A stretch of 64,000 nucleotides of DNA, taken from assembly GCF_019061145.1 (NCBI RefSeq), contig NZ_JAHQZS010000003.1:372001-436000 (forward strand), written 5' to 3'. The notes beneath the pieces were generated by a model. That model was not told the DNA's origin. It was given only the letters and a program-made list of their open reading frames with translations, and ran no database searches. Of this stretch, positions 28,087-38,458 are shown piece after piece (the first letter of the stretch is position 1; every line of letters starts with the position of its first letter). The stretch is from Anianabacter salinae (GTDB lineage: Bacteria > Pseudomonadota > Alphaproteobacteria > Rhodobacterales > Rhodobacteraceae). A program made the translations under genes and the position numbers.

Positions 28087-28624
28087 GCTTTCCCCCTTGA
28101 TGATCGCGCCGCCGCTGGTGTTCGCTGCGCTCGCGGCAACCTTCTACGTCGGCATGTACCGCGACGATCCCGACAGCCTTCCGTCCGCCGTCGAGGGCCG
28201 CGCCGCGCCGCCGGTCGATCTGGTGCAGCTTGGCGACAGCGCGCCCTTCACCGACGAGGCGCTGCGCGGCGGCGGGGTGAAGCTGGTGAACTACTGGGCA
28301 AGCTGGTGTGCGCCCTGCCGGGCCGAGCATCCCAACCTCGAGGCGCTCGCGGACGAGGGGATTCCGATCTACGGCATCAATTACAAGGACGACGCGGACA
28401 AGGCGCTGGCGTTCCTTGCCGATCTTGGCAACCCCTACGCCGCGCTCGGCGCGGACGAGGGCGGGCGCACGGCTCTCGATTGGGGCCTTTACGGTGTGCC
28501 CGAGACCTACGTGATCGACGGTGACGGCACCGTGATCCTGCGCTTTGCCGGGCCGATCACCCAGCGCACGCTTGAAGGCAAGATCCGCCCGGCAATTGCG
28601 GCGGCAAGGTCATCCGGCGAATAG
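28079..28624 (+). CDS. ccmG: cytochrome c maturation thioredoxin CcmG (DsbE)
   Basis: This is a 181-residue membrane-anchored periplasmic thioredoxin. There is one N-terminal helix, then the redox motif WASWCAPCR at about residue 76, the cis-Pro loop GVPETYVID and the buried acidic groove typical of CcmG. It keeps apocytochrome c cysteines reduced for haem attachment. It overlaps ccmD by eight bases and is the last gene of the ccm operon. ccmE, ccmF and ccmH are not in the window. Confidence 0.96.
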   Translation: MARLSPLMIAPPLVFAALAATFYVGMYRDDPDSLPSAVEGRAAPPVDLVQLGDSAPFTDEALRGGGVKLVNYWASWCAPCRAEHPNLEALADEGIPIYGINYKDDADKALAFLADLGNPYAALGADEGGRTALDWGLYGVPETYVIDGDGTVILRFAGPITQRTLEGKIRPAIAAARSSGE

Positions 28625-28636
28625 GGGTGTGCCGGC

Positions 28637-28744
28637 TTAGCCGGACGCGCTCAGCGCAAGGATCATCAGGACGAAGAAGCCCAGTTCCATAACAGGTGCA
28701 CTCACGAAAAGCTGTCTTGCGACAGCACGAATGGCAACAGACAT
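28637..28744 (-). CDS. 35-residue membrane peptide
   Basis: This ORF encodes about 35 residues starting MSVAIRAVARQLFVSAPVME and ending in a hydrophobic stretch of about 14 residues. The start has an excellent site, GGAGGAAG, seven bases before ATG. It would be a single-pass membrane peptide with a basic N-terminus. It ends just after the ccmG stop on the other strand. A longer frame reaching 28885 exists but has no good start. It is probably translated; the role is unknown. Confidence 0.55.
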   Translation of the reverse strand: MSVAIRAVARQLFVSAPVMELGFFVLMILALSASG

Positions 28745-28883
28745 CAACTTCCTCCAGTCCGGTATCGGGCCGGTATGAAGCATCTGCGCCGAGGCTCGCA
28801 GGAAACAGTGCGTTTCGCGATTTTCGATGCACAAACCGCGCTTGCCGCCGGTGTTTGTACGCACCGCGCGATCAATCCGGCAC

Positions 28884-28904
28884 ATTCCCGACGCGGTCGG
28901 GAAT
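28884..28904. promoter_or_regulatory. inverted repeat of unknown role
   Basis: A perfect 9-base inverted repeat ATTCCCGAC-GCG-GTCGGGAAT lies between the small membrane peptide and the aconitase terminator. It could be an operator or part of a terminator (CAGGTTTTC follows). No protein partner is apparent. Confidence 0.3.
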
Positions 28905-28948
28905 CAGGTTTTCAAAAGCCCTTGGCTGGCCAGCGACGGGAAAACGCG

Positions 28949-28978
28949 AAAGGGCCGCGCAGTTCAGCGCGGCCCCTT
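28949..28978 (-). terminator. intrinsic terminator of acnA
   Basis: The stem GGGCCGCGC / GCGCGGCCC (loop AGTTCA) lies 26 bases after the aconitase stop. On the minus strand the stem is followed by TTTCGCGTTTT. Confidence 0.8.
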
Positions 28979-29003
28979 GTCGTTCCGGTTCGGGCGTTTG
29001 CTC

Positions 29004-31793
<2,790 letters not shown>

Positions 31794-31875
31794 CGCGGGG
31801 CCTCCATCAATGGCGAAGGGGTGAATTTGCCCTGACGTATAGCCGGTTGCCCCTTGGCATCAAGGGTGAACTCAC

Positions 31876-31891
31876 CAATTGTATACGATTG
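31876..31891. promoter_or_regulatory. candidate GntR/FadR-type operator
   Basis: CAATTGTATACGATTG is a 16-base near-perfect palindrome with one mismatched pair. Its centre TTGTATACGA matches the TNGT-ACNA pattern bound by many GntR/FadR regulators. It lies between acnA and the divergent DUF1223 gene. No regulator is adjacent; the call is from the pattern alone. Confidence 0.45.
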
Positions 31892-32010
31892 TGCACAGAA
31901 AAGCGGGCACACTGGCGTGCGCCGGTGTTACCGTTTTCTCGCCAAAGCTTGATTGGCGGGTGTTCAGGGTGTCGACTAGGTCTGGCGGGGCAACAAGGCG
32001 GGAACCCAGA

Positions 32011-32709
32011 ATGAAGAACGTCATCGCGGCAGGGCTGTTCGCGGCAGGATTGATCCCCGGCGTCGCCGTTGGGGACGAGCATCCGGTCGTTGTCGAACTC
32101 TATACCTCGCAGGGCTGTTCGTCCTGCCCGCCCGCTGACGAGCTTCTGGCGCAGCTTGCCAACCGGGACGACGTGATCCCGCTGTCGCTGCACGTCGACT
32201 ACTGGGACTACATCGGCTGGAAGGACGTCTTTGCCGATCCGGCCTATACCGCCCGGCAAAAGGCCTATGCCCGCGCAGCCGGGCACCGCACCATCTATAC
32301 GCCGCAGATGATCGTCGGCGGTGTCGACAACGTGGTCGGCTACAAACCCATGATGCTGGCCGATTTCATCGACACCCATCAGGAGACGCCGGAAAAGGTC
32401 GAGTTGGCGCTGTCGCGCGTGGACGGCAACGCCGTGATCCGCGCCGAAGCGCCAGAGGGCGGCGCCGGGACGATGATTGTCCAGCTTGTGCGCTACCTGC
32501 CGTCGCAGACCGTCGAGATCGAGCGTGGCGAGAACGCCGGAAAGACGATCACCTACCACAACATCGTCACCGACTGGCGTGTGGTGGCCCAGTGGGACGG
32601 GATGGAGCCGCTGTGGCTGGAGATCCCGATCGAGGGGCCAGAGCCGGTGGTCGCTTTGGTGCAGGCCTCGGGGAACGGCGCTATTCTGGGCGCGGCACGG
32701 TTGCGCTGA
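32011..32709 (+). CDS. DUF1223 exported thioredoxin-like protein
   Basis: This is a 232-residue protein. A signal peptide is followed by VVVELYTSQGCSSCPPADEL, a CSSC motif in a thioredoxin-like position, and by SLHVDYWDYIGWKDVFADP and YTPQMIVGG, all typical of DUF1223. It is predicted to be periplasmic with a redox or metal-binding role; function unknown. The ATG at 32011 gives MKNVIAAGLFAAGLIPGVAV as the signal. Its end overlaps the convergent EamA gene by 29 bases. Confidence 0.88.
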   Translation: MKNVIAAGLFAAGLIPGVAVGDEHPVVVELYTSQGCSSCPPADELLAQLANRDDVIPLSLHVDYWDYIGWKDVFADPAYTARQKAYARAAGHRTIYTPQMIVGGVDNVVGYKPMMLADFIDTHQETPEKVELALSRVDGNAVIRAEAPEGGAGTMIVQLVRYLPSQTVEIERGENAGKTITYHNIVTDWRVVAQWDGMEPLWLEIPIEGPEPVVALVQASGNGAILGAARLR

Positions 32710-33598
32710 CCGGACGCGCAGGCGGGATCGCCTTGACCCGGCTTTCACGCCACCAGACATAGACCCCCGCCGCGACGATCAGGCTGCCGCCTATGGCTGT
32801 CATGCTGTCCGGCACCTCGCCGAACAGCAGAAACCCCCAGAGCGTCGCGAACAAAAGCCCGACATATCCGAAGGGCGCGACGATGCTCGCCTCGGCGGTC
32901 ATCAGCGCGCGGATCATCAAGAGCTGCCCTCCCGCGCCAATGGCCCCGATGATGACCATCAGCACCGCCGAGAGGGGATCGGGCGTGACCCAGAAGCGCG
33001 GGATCAGCACCGACAGGATGACCGCGCCGAACAGCGCGGTATACAGCAGCGACGTCCACGCGTCCTCGTCCCGGCCCACGAAGCGGGTGGTCAGCGTGTA
33101 GGCGGAAAAGCAGATCGCGGCGCCAAGCGGCAGGATGGCATAGGGCGAGAACACTGCCGTGCCGGGGCGGATGATGATGAGCGCGCCGATCAGCGCCACG
33201 GCGACACCGATGGCGCGGCGCGGGCCGAATTTTTCTTTCAGGATCAACGCTGCGCCCAGCGTCGTCAGCACCGGGTTCAGGTCGATGATCGCCGTCGCCT
33301 CGGCCAGCCCGATAAAGCTGATGCCGAAGAAGAAGCATGTCGTCGCCGACAGAAGGAACACCGAGCGCAACGCCTGGAGGCCGGGGTAGCTGGTGCGCAG
33401 AACGCCGGGCAGCTTTGGCATCACGATCAGGGCGACGATCACCGTCTGCCCCAGATAGCGCGCCCAGAGCGCCATCATGGTGTCGGTGCGCAAGGAGACC
33501 ATCTTGGCCAGGGCGTCCATCACCGAGAAGGACACGATCGCGGCGATCATCAGCAGAATGCCCCGGGAGTTGTCCCCGAGGCGGGAGAATGCGCTCAT
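32681..33598 (-). CDS. EamA (DMT superfamily) transporter
   Basis: This is a 305-residue protein with ten predicted helices formed by two EamA repeats (residues about 10-150 and 160-290). The first repeat ends with IDLNPVLTTLGAALILKEKFGPRRAIGVAVALIGALIII and the second with FGYVGLLFATLWGFLLFGEVPD, in line with the family. Substrates range from amino acids to metabolites and cannot be predicted. Its 3' end overlaps the convergent DUF1223 gene. Confidence 0.85.
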   Translation of the reverse strand: MSAFSRLGDNSRGILLMIAAIVSFSVMDALAKMVSLRTDTMMALWARYLGQTVIVALIVMPKLPGVLRTSYPGLQALRSVFLLSATTCFFFGISFIGLAEATAIIDLNPVLTTLGAALILKEKFGPRRAIGVAVALIGALIIIRPGTAVFSPYAILPLGAAICFSAYTLTTRFVGRDEDAWTSLLYTALFGAVILSVLIPRFWVTPDPLSAVLMVIIGAIGAGGQLLMIRALMTAEASIVAPFGYVGLLFATLWGFLLFGEVPDSMTAIGGSLIVAAGVYVWWRESRVKAIPPARPVSATVPRPE

Positions 33599-33602
33599 CC
33601 CG

Positions 33603-34253
33603 TCACGCAGGGGCCTTGGGCAGCCCTGTGCCGATCATCGAATCGCGGGTTACAAGGGCGGCAAGGCGATCCTCGGGCCAGCCGTCGGTGCCCGGCGGCT
33701 GCGCAGGCAGCACGATATAGCGCATGTCGGCGGTCGAATCGTGGACGCGCAGGGTCACGTCATCCGGCAGGTCCAGGCCGAATTCCGACAGCACCGCGCG
33801 GGGTTCACGCACGGTGCGAGAGCGGTAGGCGCGCGACTTGTACCAGTCGGGCGGCAATCCCAGAAGGTTGCGCGGATAGCACGAGCACAGGGTGCAGACG
33901 ATGACGTTGTGCACGGCGGGCGTATTCTCGACCGCGATCAGGTGCATCGGGCCGATGTCGAAGCCCATCTCGCGGCTGGCGTCGCCCGCGTTGTCCAGCA
34001 GGCGCGCCTTGAAGGCCGGATCGGCCCAGGCGCGGGCAATGACGGCGGCGCCGTTTGCGGGGCTGCGCGAATCCATCGCGTCGATCTGGCGCTGCACGGC
34101 TTCGGCGCTGGTCTCGCCTTTCTCGATCAGCAGCTCGCGCACCGCGATCTCCATCGCCTGCCAGTAGGACAGGGCGGTGTCGTCGTCGGCGCGGTACGGG
34201 TGGCCCGAGGGCGACATCCCCTCGTGATGGTGTTCGGGATGATCGTGGGGCAT
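33603..34253 (-). CDS. nitrile hydratase alpha-like subunit, cobalt type (or thiocyanate hydrolase gamma)
   Basis: This is a 216-residue catalytic subunit. The metal-binding motif VCTLCSCYP at about residue 104 is the cobalt form (Thr after the first Cys), whose two outer cysteines are oxidised in the mature enzyme. WYKSRAYRSRTVREPRAVL follows, as in NHase alpha and thiocyanate hydrolase gamma. The N-terminus is His-rich (HDHPEHHHEG), possibly for metal binding. The ATG shares one base with the stop of the preceding gene. It would hydrate nitriles to amides or hydrolyse thiocyanate; the choice cannot be made from sequence alone. Confidence 0.9.
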   Translation of the reverse strand: MPHDHPEHHHEGMSPSGHPYRADDDTALSYWQAMEIAVRELLIEKGETSAEAVQRQIDAMDSRSPANGAAVIARAWADPAFKARLLDNAGDASREMGFDIGPMHLIAVENTPAVHNVIVCTLCSCYPRNLLGLPPDWYKSRAYRSRTVREPRAVLSEFGLDLPDDVTLRVHDSTADMRYIVLPAQPPGTDGWPEDRLAALVTRDSMIGTGLPKAPA

Positions 34254-34522
34254 CAATCCTCCAGCGGTTCCAGCCAGTGGGCATAGATTTCGGCGTCGAG
34301 CGTATCCGCGGGGCGTTCCGCCGCGTCGCCCCACAACTCGGCCATGGTGAACCGCACGCGGTAGAGCGGGCGTTTCTCGGCGGGCAGGCGATAGGCCAGT
34401 TTCTCGGGGTTGGCGAAGATGCCGAGCGGGCGCTCGATCACGCCGGTCTTGCCGCGCAGGTAGGCCGGCGCGCGGACATGGCCGGGCGGCATCATCGACC
34501 GGATGCGCACCCGTTCAGCCAC
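34253..34522 (-). CDS. nitrile hydratase beta C-terminal domain as a separate subunit (thiocyanate hydrolase alpha-like)
   Basis: This encodes about 89 residues from GTG 34522. The sequence RVRIRSMMPPGHVRAPAYLR, then GKTGVIERPLG, YRVRFTMAELWG and HWLEP, matches the SH3-like C-terminal half of NHase beta. It lacks the N-terminal half, which is the separate gene just upstream. The GTG overlaps the previous stop by eight bases (GTGGCTGA), so it is translationally coupled. No ATG in a sensible place competes. Confidence 0.82.
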   Translation of the reverse strand: MAERVRIRSMMPPGHVRAPAYLRGKTGVIERPLGIFANPEKLAYRLPAEKRPLYRVRFTMAELWGDAAERPADTLDAEIYAHWLEPLED

Positions 34523-34847
34523 CCGCAGCCTCGCCGTAGGTGGTGGCGCGCGCCTGCACCTCTTCCATCTTGCGGCCAAGTTCCTCGATCGAATAGACGC
34601 CCGCCTCGATCAGGTTCTGGTTGATCGCGGCGATCCAGCGTTCGTAGTAGGTCATCGTCTCAAAGGCATCCTCGCCCATGTCCTCGAGCGCGCGGCGCAA
34701 GCCGTCGACGGTGAAGTGCCCCGCCTGGCTGCCAAGGATCATCAGCGCATCGACGCGCTTTTCCCAAAGCGCGAAGTCATGCCCTGCCTGCGGGACCGGG
34801 CCGGCATCCTGCCCGCCCATATCATGCCATCTGCGTCCATCCGTCAT
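34515..34847 (-). CDS. nitrile hydratase beta N-terminal domain as a separate subunit (thiocyanate hydrolase beta-like or NHase accessory protein)
   Basis: This is a 110-residue helical protein. WHDMGGQDAGPVPQ at residue 7 corresponds to the start of NHase beta, and FALWEKRVDALMIL, YYERWIAAINQNLIEAGVYS complete the N-terminal half. The same fold is annotated as NHase accessory protein in other genomes, so an activator role is also possible. It is the first of three tightly overlapping genes. The order N-half, C-half, alpha copies scnB-scnA-scnC of thiocyanate hydrolase. Confidence 0.82.
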   Translation of the reverse strand: MTDGRRWHDMGGQDAGPVPQAGHDFALWEKRVDALMILGSQAGHFTVDGLRRALEDMGEDAFETMTYYERWIAAINQNLIEAGVYSIEELGRKMEEVQARATTYGEAAGG

Positions 34848-34893
34848 GTCGGCAGGCTAGGGGGGCTCTGCGCCGGTGTCCACGGGGGATGCG

Positions 34894-35931
34894 TCAATCC
34901 GCGACCGGCAAGAGACGGATTTCACCGCGTTCTTCCAGCGCGCGGATGGCGGCGGTGACCTCGGCCATGGCTGCCTCGCCCTCGGCAGGGGGCAGGGCGA
35001 GGGCGCTGTCGATCTCGTCGCGGAGCTGCTGCGCCATGCGGCCTGACATGTTCGCAAGGATGAAATCGCGCGCCTCGGCCTCGGCGCCAAGGGTTGCGGC
35101 GGCCAGTGCGCGGGTCAGCGCCGCGCCCTCGACCGCGCGGGTGATCTTGGGCACTTCGCGCGCGTCGATGCGGGCGGGGATATGCGCGAAGGTGAAGATT
35201 GCGCGGCGCACGGCATCGCCCAGCACCGAATCCTCGGAGGTGAGGGCGCCCAGAAGGTCGTTGCGCGTAGCGGAGGTGGCGGCGTTGAGAACGCTGCCGA
35301 CCCGTTGTTCCGGCGCGCCGCGAAAGGCGCCGCTCGGCGCGGCGTCCAGCCGGTCGGCCAGCGCGCGGCCGACGCGGGCCACGGTATCGGGGGACACCGG
35401 GCCAAGCCGTGCCATCGCCAGCGTCATCCTGCGCGCGATCGGTCCGGGCAACTGACCCAGAAGGTCGGCGGCGCGCGACACCTTCAGCTTGGACAGCACG
35501 ATCGCGGCAACTTCGGTTGATTCGTCGGTCAGCGCGGCGGCGAGGGTGGCAGAGGGCAGGTCGGACAGGCGCACCCAAGGGTCGGGGGCGGCTGCACCAA
35601 GGACGAGGCGCAGGCGATCCCCGGCCTCTGCCCCGAGCGCATCGCCCAAGAGCGCCAGAGCGCCGTCAAGGCCAGAGGGAAAGGCCAGCCCGAGGCTTTC
35701 CAGATCGGCGGTGAAATCGGCAATGGCGGCATCCAGTGTCGCCCGGTCCACCGTGCGCAGCGCCGCCATTTCCCGCGTCAGGGCCGCCTGCAGGTCGGGG
35801 GGAAGCCGGTCAAGGCGCAGCGCGATCCCCTCGGCCAGTGCGAGCCGAACGATGATCGCGGCCTTGCGCCTGCGGGACAGGGGCGCAGGGCGGACCTGCC
35901 CGGGGGGGAACGATACATCGGTGTCTGCCAT
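34894..35931 (-). CDS. FliG-like protein (orphan flagellar motor-switch homologue)
   Basis: This is a 345-residue helical protein. LSRRRKAAIIVRLALAEGIA near residue 18 resembles the start of FliG, and the C-terminal FILANMSGRMAQQLRDEI near residue 290 matches the conserved FliG C-domain motif NMSxRxAxxLxxEl. The middle is divergent and alanine-rich. FliG binds MotA/B on the motor rotor. No flagellar gene is nearby, so this may be a stray motor part or a homologue with another role. Confidence 0.6.
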   Translation of the reverse strand: MADTDVSFPPGQVRPAPLSRRRKAAIIVRLALAEGIALRLDRLPPDLQAALTREMAALRTVDRATLDAAIADFTADLESLGLAFPSGLDGALALLGDALGAEAGDRLRLVLGAAAPDPWVRLSDLPSATLAAALTDESTEVAAIVLSKLKVSRAADLLGQLPGPIARRMTLAMARLGPVSPDTVARVGRALADRLDAAPSGAFRGAPEQRVGSVLNAATSATRNDLLGALTSEDSVLGDAVRRAIFTFAHIPARIDAREVPKITRAVEGAALTRALAAATLGAEAEARDFILANMSGRMAQQLRDEIDSALALPPAEGEAAMAEVTAAIRALEERGEIRLLPVAD

Positions 35932-35991
35932 GGCTCGGGGACCGTGGCAGACACCGGTTAACGCATTGCTATCGTTCGAGCTTTAACGGCC

Positions 35992-36528
35992 TTAATAGCT
36001 ATAGCCACGCCCTGTCTCGATCGCGCTTGCCAGCGCCGCTTCGGGCCATGTGCCTTCGCCGCCGCGCGCCCTTATTTCCATCAGTTGCACGCGGGCCGCG
36101 GCGATGGCGCCGGTCTCGGCAAGGTGCTGACCCATGTAGGAGCGCACCAGCAGATTGCCCGGGTTGGTGTCGATGGCTTGACGATAATAGACCATGCCAA
36201 GATCGGCGTTGCCCAGCTTGCGGTGGGTGAAGCCCCAGTAGGTCAGCACGCGGTCGGCGCGCTGGTCCGACATGGTCGCAAGCACGCGCTGGGCATTTTC
36301 CAGCTGTCCGGCGTAGGCGAGTTCACGCACCGCGCCATAGCGCTCGTCGTCGTCCAGCAGGTTGCTTTCGGCATCGACGCAGGTCTGCGATTCGCTGTCG
36401 TAAACCTGACCGTCGGTGCACTCTGTGGTTGTCGGCGTCGGCGCGGGCGCGGAACTGTCGCCAGAGCCGACGGCGAGGGCAGGGCCTGCTGCGGCGATGC
36501 CGAGCGCGAGAAGGAAGGGGCGAAGCAT
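35992..36528 (-). CDS. secreted TPR protein with cysteine motif
   Basis: This is a 178-residue exported protein. The signal peptide (MLRPFLLALGIAAAGPALAV) is followed by a Thr/Pro-rich spacer, a short motif CTDGQVYDSESQTCV (residues about 41-55), and then TPR-like helices about residues 60-160 (VLTYWGFTHRKLGNADLGMV). The cysteine motif is shared with the next two genes. ATG at 36528 is chosen because it begins the signal peptide. Function unknown. Confidence 0.72.
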   Translation of the reverse strand: MLRPFLLALGIAAAGPALAVGSGDSSAPAPTPTTTECTDGQVYDSESQTCVDAESNLLDDDERYGAVRELAYAGQLENAQRVLATMSDQRADRVLTYWGFTHRKLGNADLGMVYYRQAIDTNPGNLLVRSYMGQHLAETGAIAAARVQLMEIRARGGEGTWPEAALASAIETGRGYSY

Positions 36529-36613
36529 GTCAGTCTCCCGTGTTGAACGATCCCTTTGACGTAGCGTGATGCCTGCGGGCGTCACGCGGCCAGAGCGCCT
36601 CAACACGCAAATG

Positions 36614-36772
36614 TCAGCCGACGATGCAGCGCTTGTAGCTGGTGTCGTAGTGGCTGTTCGCCGGGCAGGTTTGCGCGCCCATCGCGGGTTCGCGGTAGGG
36701 GCATTCGGATGCGGCGACAGTGGTGACGGACGCGGCGCTGAGAATCAGCGCGATGGTGGCGATGCGGAACAT
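36614..36772 (-). CDS. small secreted cysteine-motif protein
   Basis: This is a 52-residue protein with a signal peptide (MFRIATIALILSAASVTTVA) and a mature peptide of about 30 residues. It contains ECPYREP and CPANSHYDTSYKRCI, the second matching C-x2-[GN]-x2-[YW]-D-x5-C-[VI] found in both neighbours. The cysteines likely form disulfides in the periplasm. The longer upstream frame has no useful start. Confidence 0.65.
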   Translation of the reverse strand: MFRIATIALILSAASVTTVAASECPYREPAMGAQTCPANSHYDTSYKRCIVG

Positions 36773-36884
36773 GGTGAACCCCCCGGACATTGTGGTTGAC
36801 GCGACGGTAGCATGGCCGCAGCGCGGCGCGCCCGGCGCGTGTGGAAACAGATCGTTTCCGATTTCGGAACGGTGGCGTCCCGGA

Positions 36885-37037
36885 TCAGCTGGTGATCGGG
36901 ACGCAAGAGGCGCTTGGCGCGTCCCACATCTGACCCTCGGCACAGGATTGCGCGGTGACGTGGCCGCTGCTGCACTGTGCGAAGGCCGCGAGCGGCGCGG
37001 CGGTGACGAAGACGGCGGACAGGAAGACCTTGAACAT
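36885..37037 (-). CDS. small secreted cysteine-motif protein, paralogue
   Basis: This is a 50-residue exported peptide: signal MFKVFLSAVFVTAAPLAAFA, then QCSSGHVTAQS and CAEGQMWDAPSASCV. The last segment has the same spacing of G, aromatic, D and C as its two neighbours. It probably arose by tandem duplication. It is separated by 112 bases from its sister gene. Function unknown. Confidence 0.65.
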   Translation of the reverse strand: MFKVFLSAVFVTAAPLAAFAQCSSGHVTAQSCAEGQMWDAPSASCVPITS

Positions 37038-37096
37038 GGGACACCTCGTTTGTCGCATGCCCCTAAGTCTAGCACAGCGGCGAGCACCGCCCAAAA

Positions 37097-37149
37097 CGAA
37101 ACGCGCGCCCCGGCCGGAACGCGCGCCCGTCTGCCCGATTTGCGGGCAG
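37097..37149 (-). terminator. probable terminator region of purB
   Basis: Two hairpins follow the purB stop: CTGCCCG-ATTTG-CGGGCAG (37131-37149) and a GCGCGC / GCGCGC stem (37103-37108, 37121-37126). On the minus strand the second is followed by TTTCGTTTT. The arrangement fits an intrinsic terminator, though the second stem is short. Confidence 0.5.
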
Positions 37150-37150
37150 G

Positions 37151-38458
37151 TCAGTCCGTCCCGAACACCCGCGCAAAGATCGTGTCGACGTGTTTCGTGT
37201 GGTAGCCGAGGTCGAACTTCTCCTCGATCTCGGCGGGCGTCAGCGCCTTCGTCACGTCGGCGTCGGCCAGAAGCTCGGTCTTGAAGTCCTTGCCCTGTTC
37301 CCAGACCTTCATCGCGTTGCGCTGGACCAGCGCATAGGCGTCCTCGCGGCTGACCCCCGCCTGCGTCAGCGCCAAAAGCACCCGCTGGCTCATCACGAGG
37401 CCGCGGAACTTGTGCAGGTTGGCCAGCATCGTGTCGGGGTAGATCACCAGCTTGTCGATCACCTGCGTCAGCCGGTGCAGGGCGAAATCCAGCGTCACGG
37501 TGGCGTCGGGGCCGATGCCCCGCTCGACCGAGGAATGCGAGATGTCGCGTTCATGCCAGAGCGCCACGTTCTCCAGCGCCGGGACCACGGCGGACCGCAC
37601 CAGCCGCGCCAGCCCCGTCAGGTTCTCGGTCAGCACCGGATTGCGCTTGTGCGGCATCGCGGACGAACCTTTCTGGCCCGCCGAGAAGAATTCCTCGGCC
37701 TCCAGAACCTCGGTGCGCTGCATGTGGCGCACTTCGGTGGCGACGTTTTCGATGCTGCTGGCGATCACGCCGAGCGTGGCAAAGAACATCGCGTGGCGGT
37801 CGCGGGGGATCACCTGCGTGCTGATCGGCTCGGGCGTGAGGCCCAGCTTGGCGCAGACGTGTTCCTCGACGCGCGGGTCGATGTTGGCGAAGGTGCCGAC
37901 CGCGCCGCTGATCGCGCCGGTGGCGATTTCCGCCCGTGCGGCGGCAAGACGGGCGCGGTTGCGGTCCATCTCGGCGTAGAAGCGCGCAAAGGTCAGGCCC
38001 ATCGTGGTGGGTTCGGCGTGGATGCCGTGGCTGCGCCCGATGCGGACGGTGTCCTTGTGTTCAAGCGCGCGCCGCTTGAGGGCCGCCAGAAGTGCGTCCA
38101 TGTCCGCCAGCAGGATGTCGGCGGCGCGGGTCAGCTGGATGTTCAGCGTGGTGTCGAGCACGTCCGACGAGGTCATCCCCTGATGCACGAAGCGCGCGGC
38201 ATCGCTGCCGACGATCTCGGACAGATGGGTGAGAAAGGCGATGACATCGTGCTTGGTGACCGCCTCGATCTCGTCGATGCGCGCGACGTCGAATTCGACA
38301 TCCTGCGCCTTCCACACGGCCTGCGCATTCTCGCGCGGGATCACGCCCAGATCGGCCATCGCGTCGCAGGCATGCGCCTCGATCTCGAACCAGATGCGGA
38401 ACTTGGTGGCGGGCTCCCAGATAGAGACCATCTGCGGGCGGGAATAGCGCGGGATCAT
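37151..38458 (-). CDS. purB: adenylosuccinate lyase
   Basis: This is a 435-residue enzyme that acts twice in purine synthesis, releasing fumarate from SAICAR and from adenylosuccinate. The fumarase-superfamily signature GSSAMPHKRNP with the catalytic Ser lies near residue 262, and TSSDVLDTTLNIQL near residue 93 is also typical. RSHGIHAEPTTMGL carries the catalytic His. It is transcribed alone on the minus strand. Confidence 0.97.
   Translation of the reverse strand: MIPRYSRPQMVSIWEPATKFRIWFEIEAHACDAMADLGVIPRENAQAVWKAQDVEFDVARIDEIEAVTKHDVIAFLTHLSEIVGSDAARFVHQGMTSSDVLDTTLNIQLTRAADILLADMDALLAALKRRALEHKDTVRIGRSHGIHAEPTTMGLTFARFYAEMDRNRARLAAARAEIATGAISGAVGTFANIDPRVEEHVCAKLGLTPEPISTQVIPRDRHAMFFATLGVIASSIENVATEVRHMQRTEVLEAEEFFSAGQKGSSAMPHKRNPVLTENLTGLARLVRSAVVPALENVALWHERDISHSSVERGIGPDATVTLDFALHRLTQVIDKLVIYPDTMLANLHKFRGLVMSQRVLLALTQAGVSREDAYALVQRNAMKVWEQGKDFKTELLADADVTKALTPAEIEEKFDLGYHTKHVDTIFARVFGTD

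Noticed and set aside
31879-32010. Upstream extension of the DUF1223 gene
   Set aside because: It would include the GntR-like palindrome and bury the signal peptide; ATG 32011 gives a normal exported protein.
32477-33904. 475-residue open frame on the plus strand
   Set aside because: It is a shadow of the DUF1223 end and the EamA transporter; no domain and Arg/Gln/Asp-rich composition.
34253-34847. Sequencing frameshift that split one beta subunit gene
   Set aside because: The GTG start overlaps the stop by eight bases in a translational-coupling manner, and both halves end and begin at the domain boundary seen in thiocyanate hydrolase; a real split is the better reading, though a frameshift cannot be excluded without raw data.
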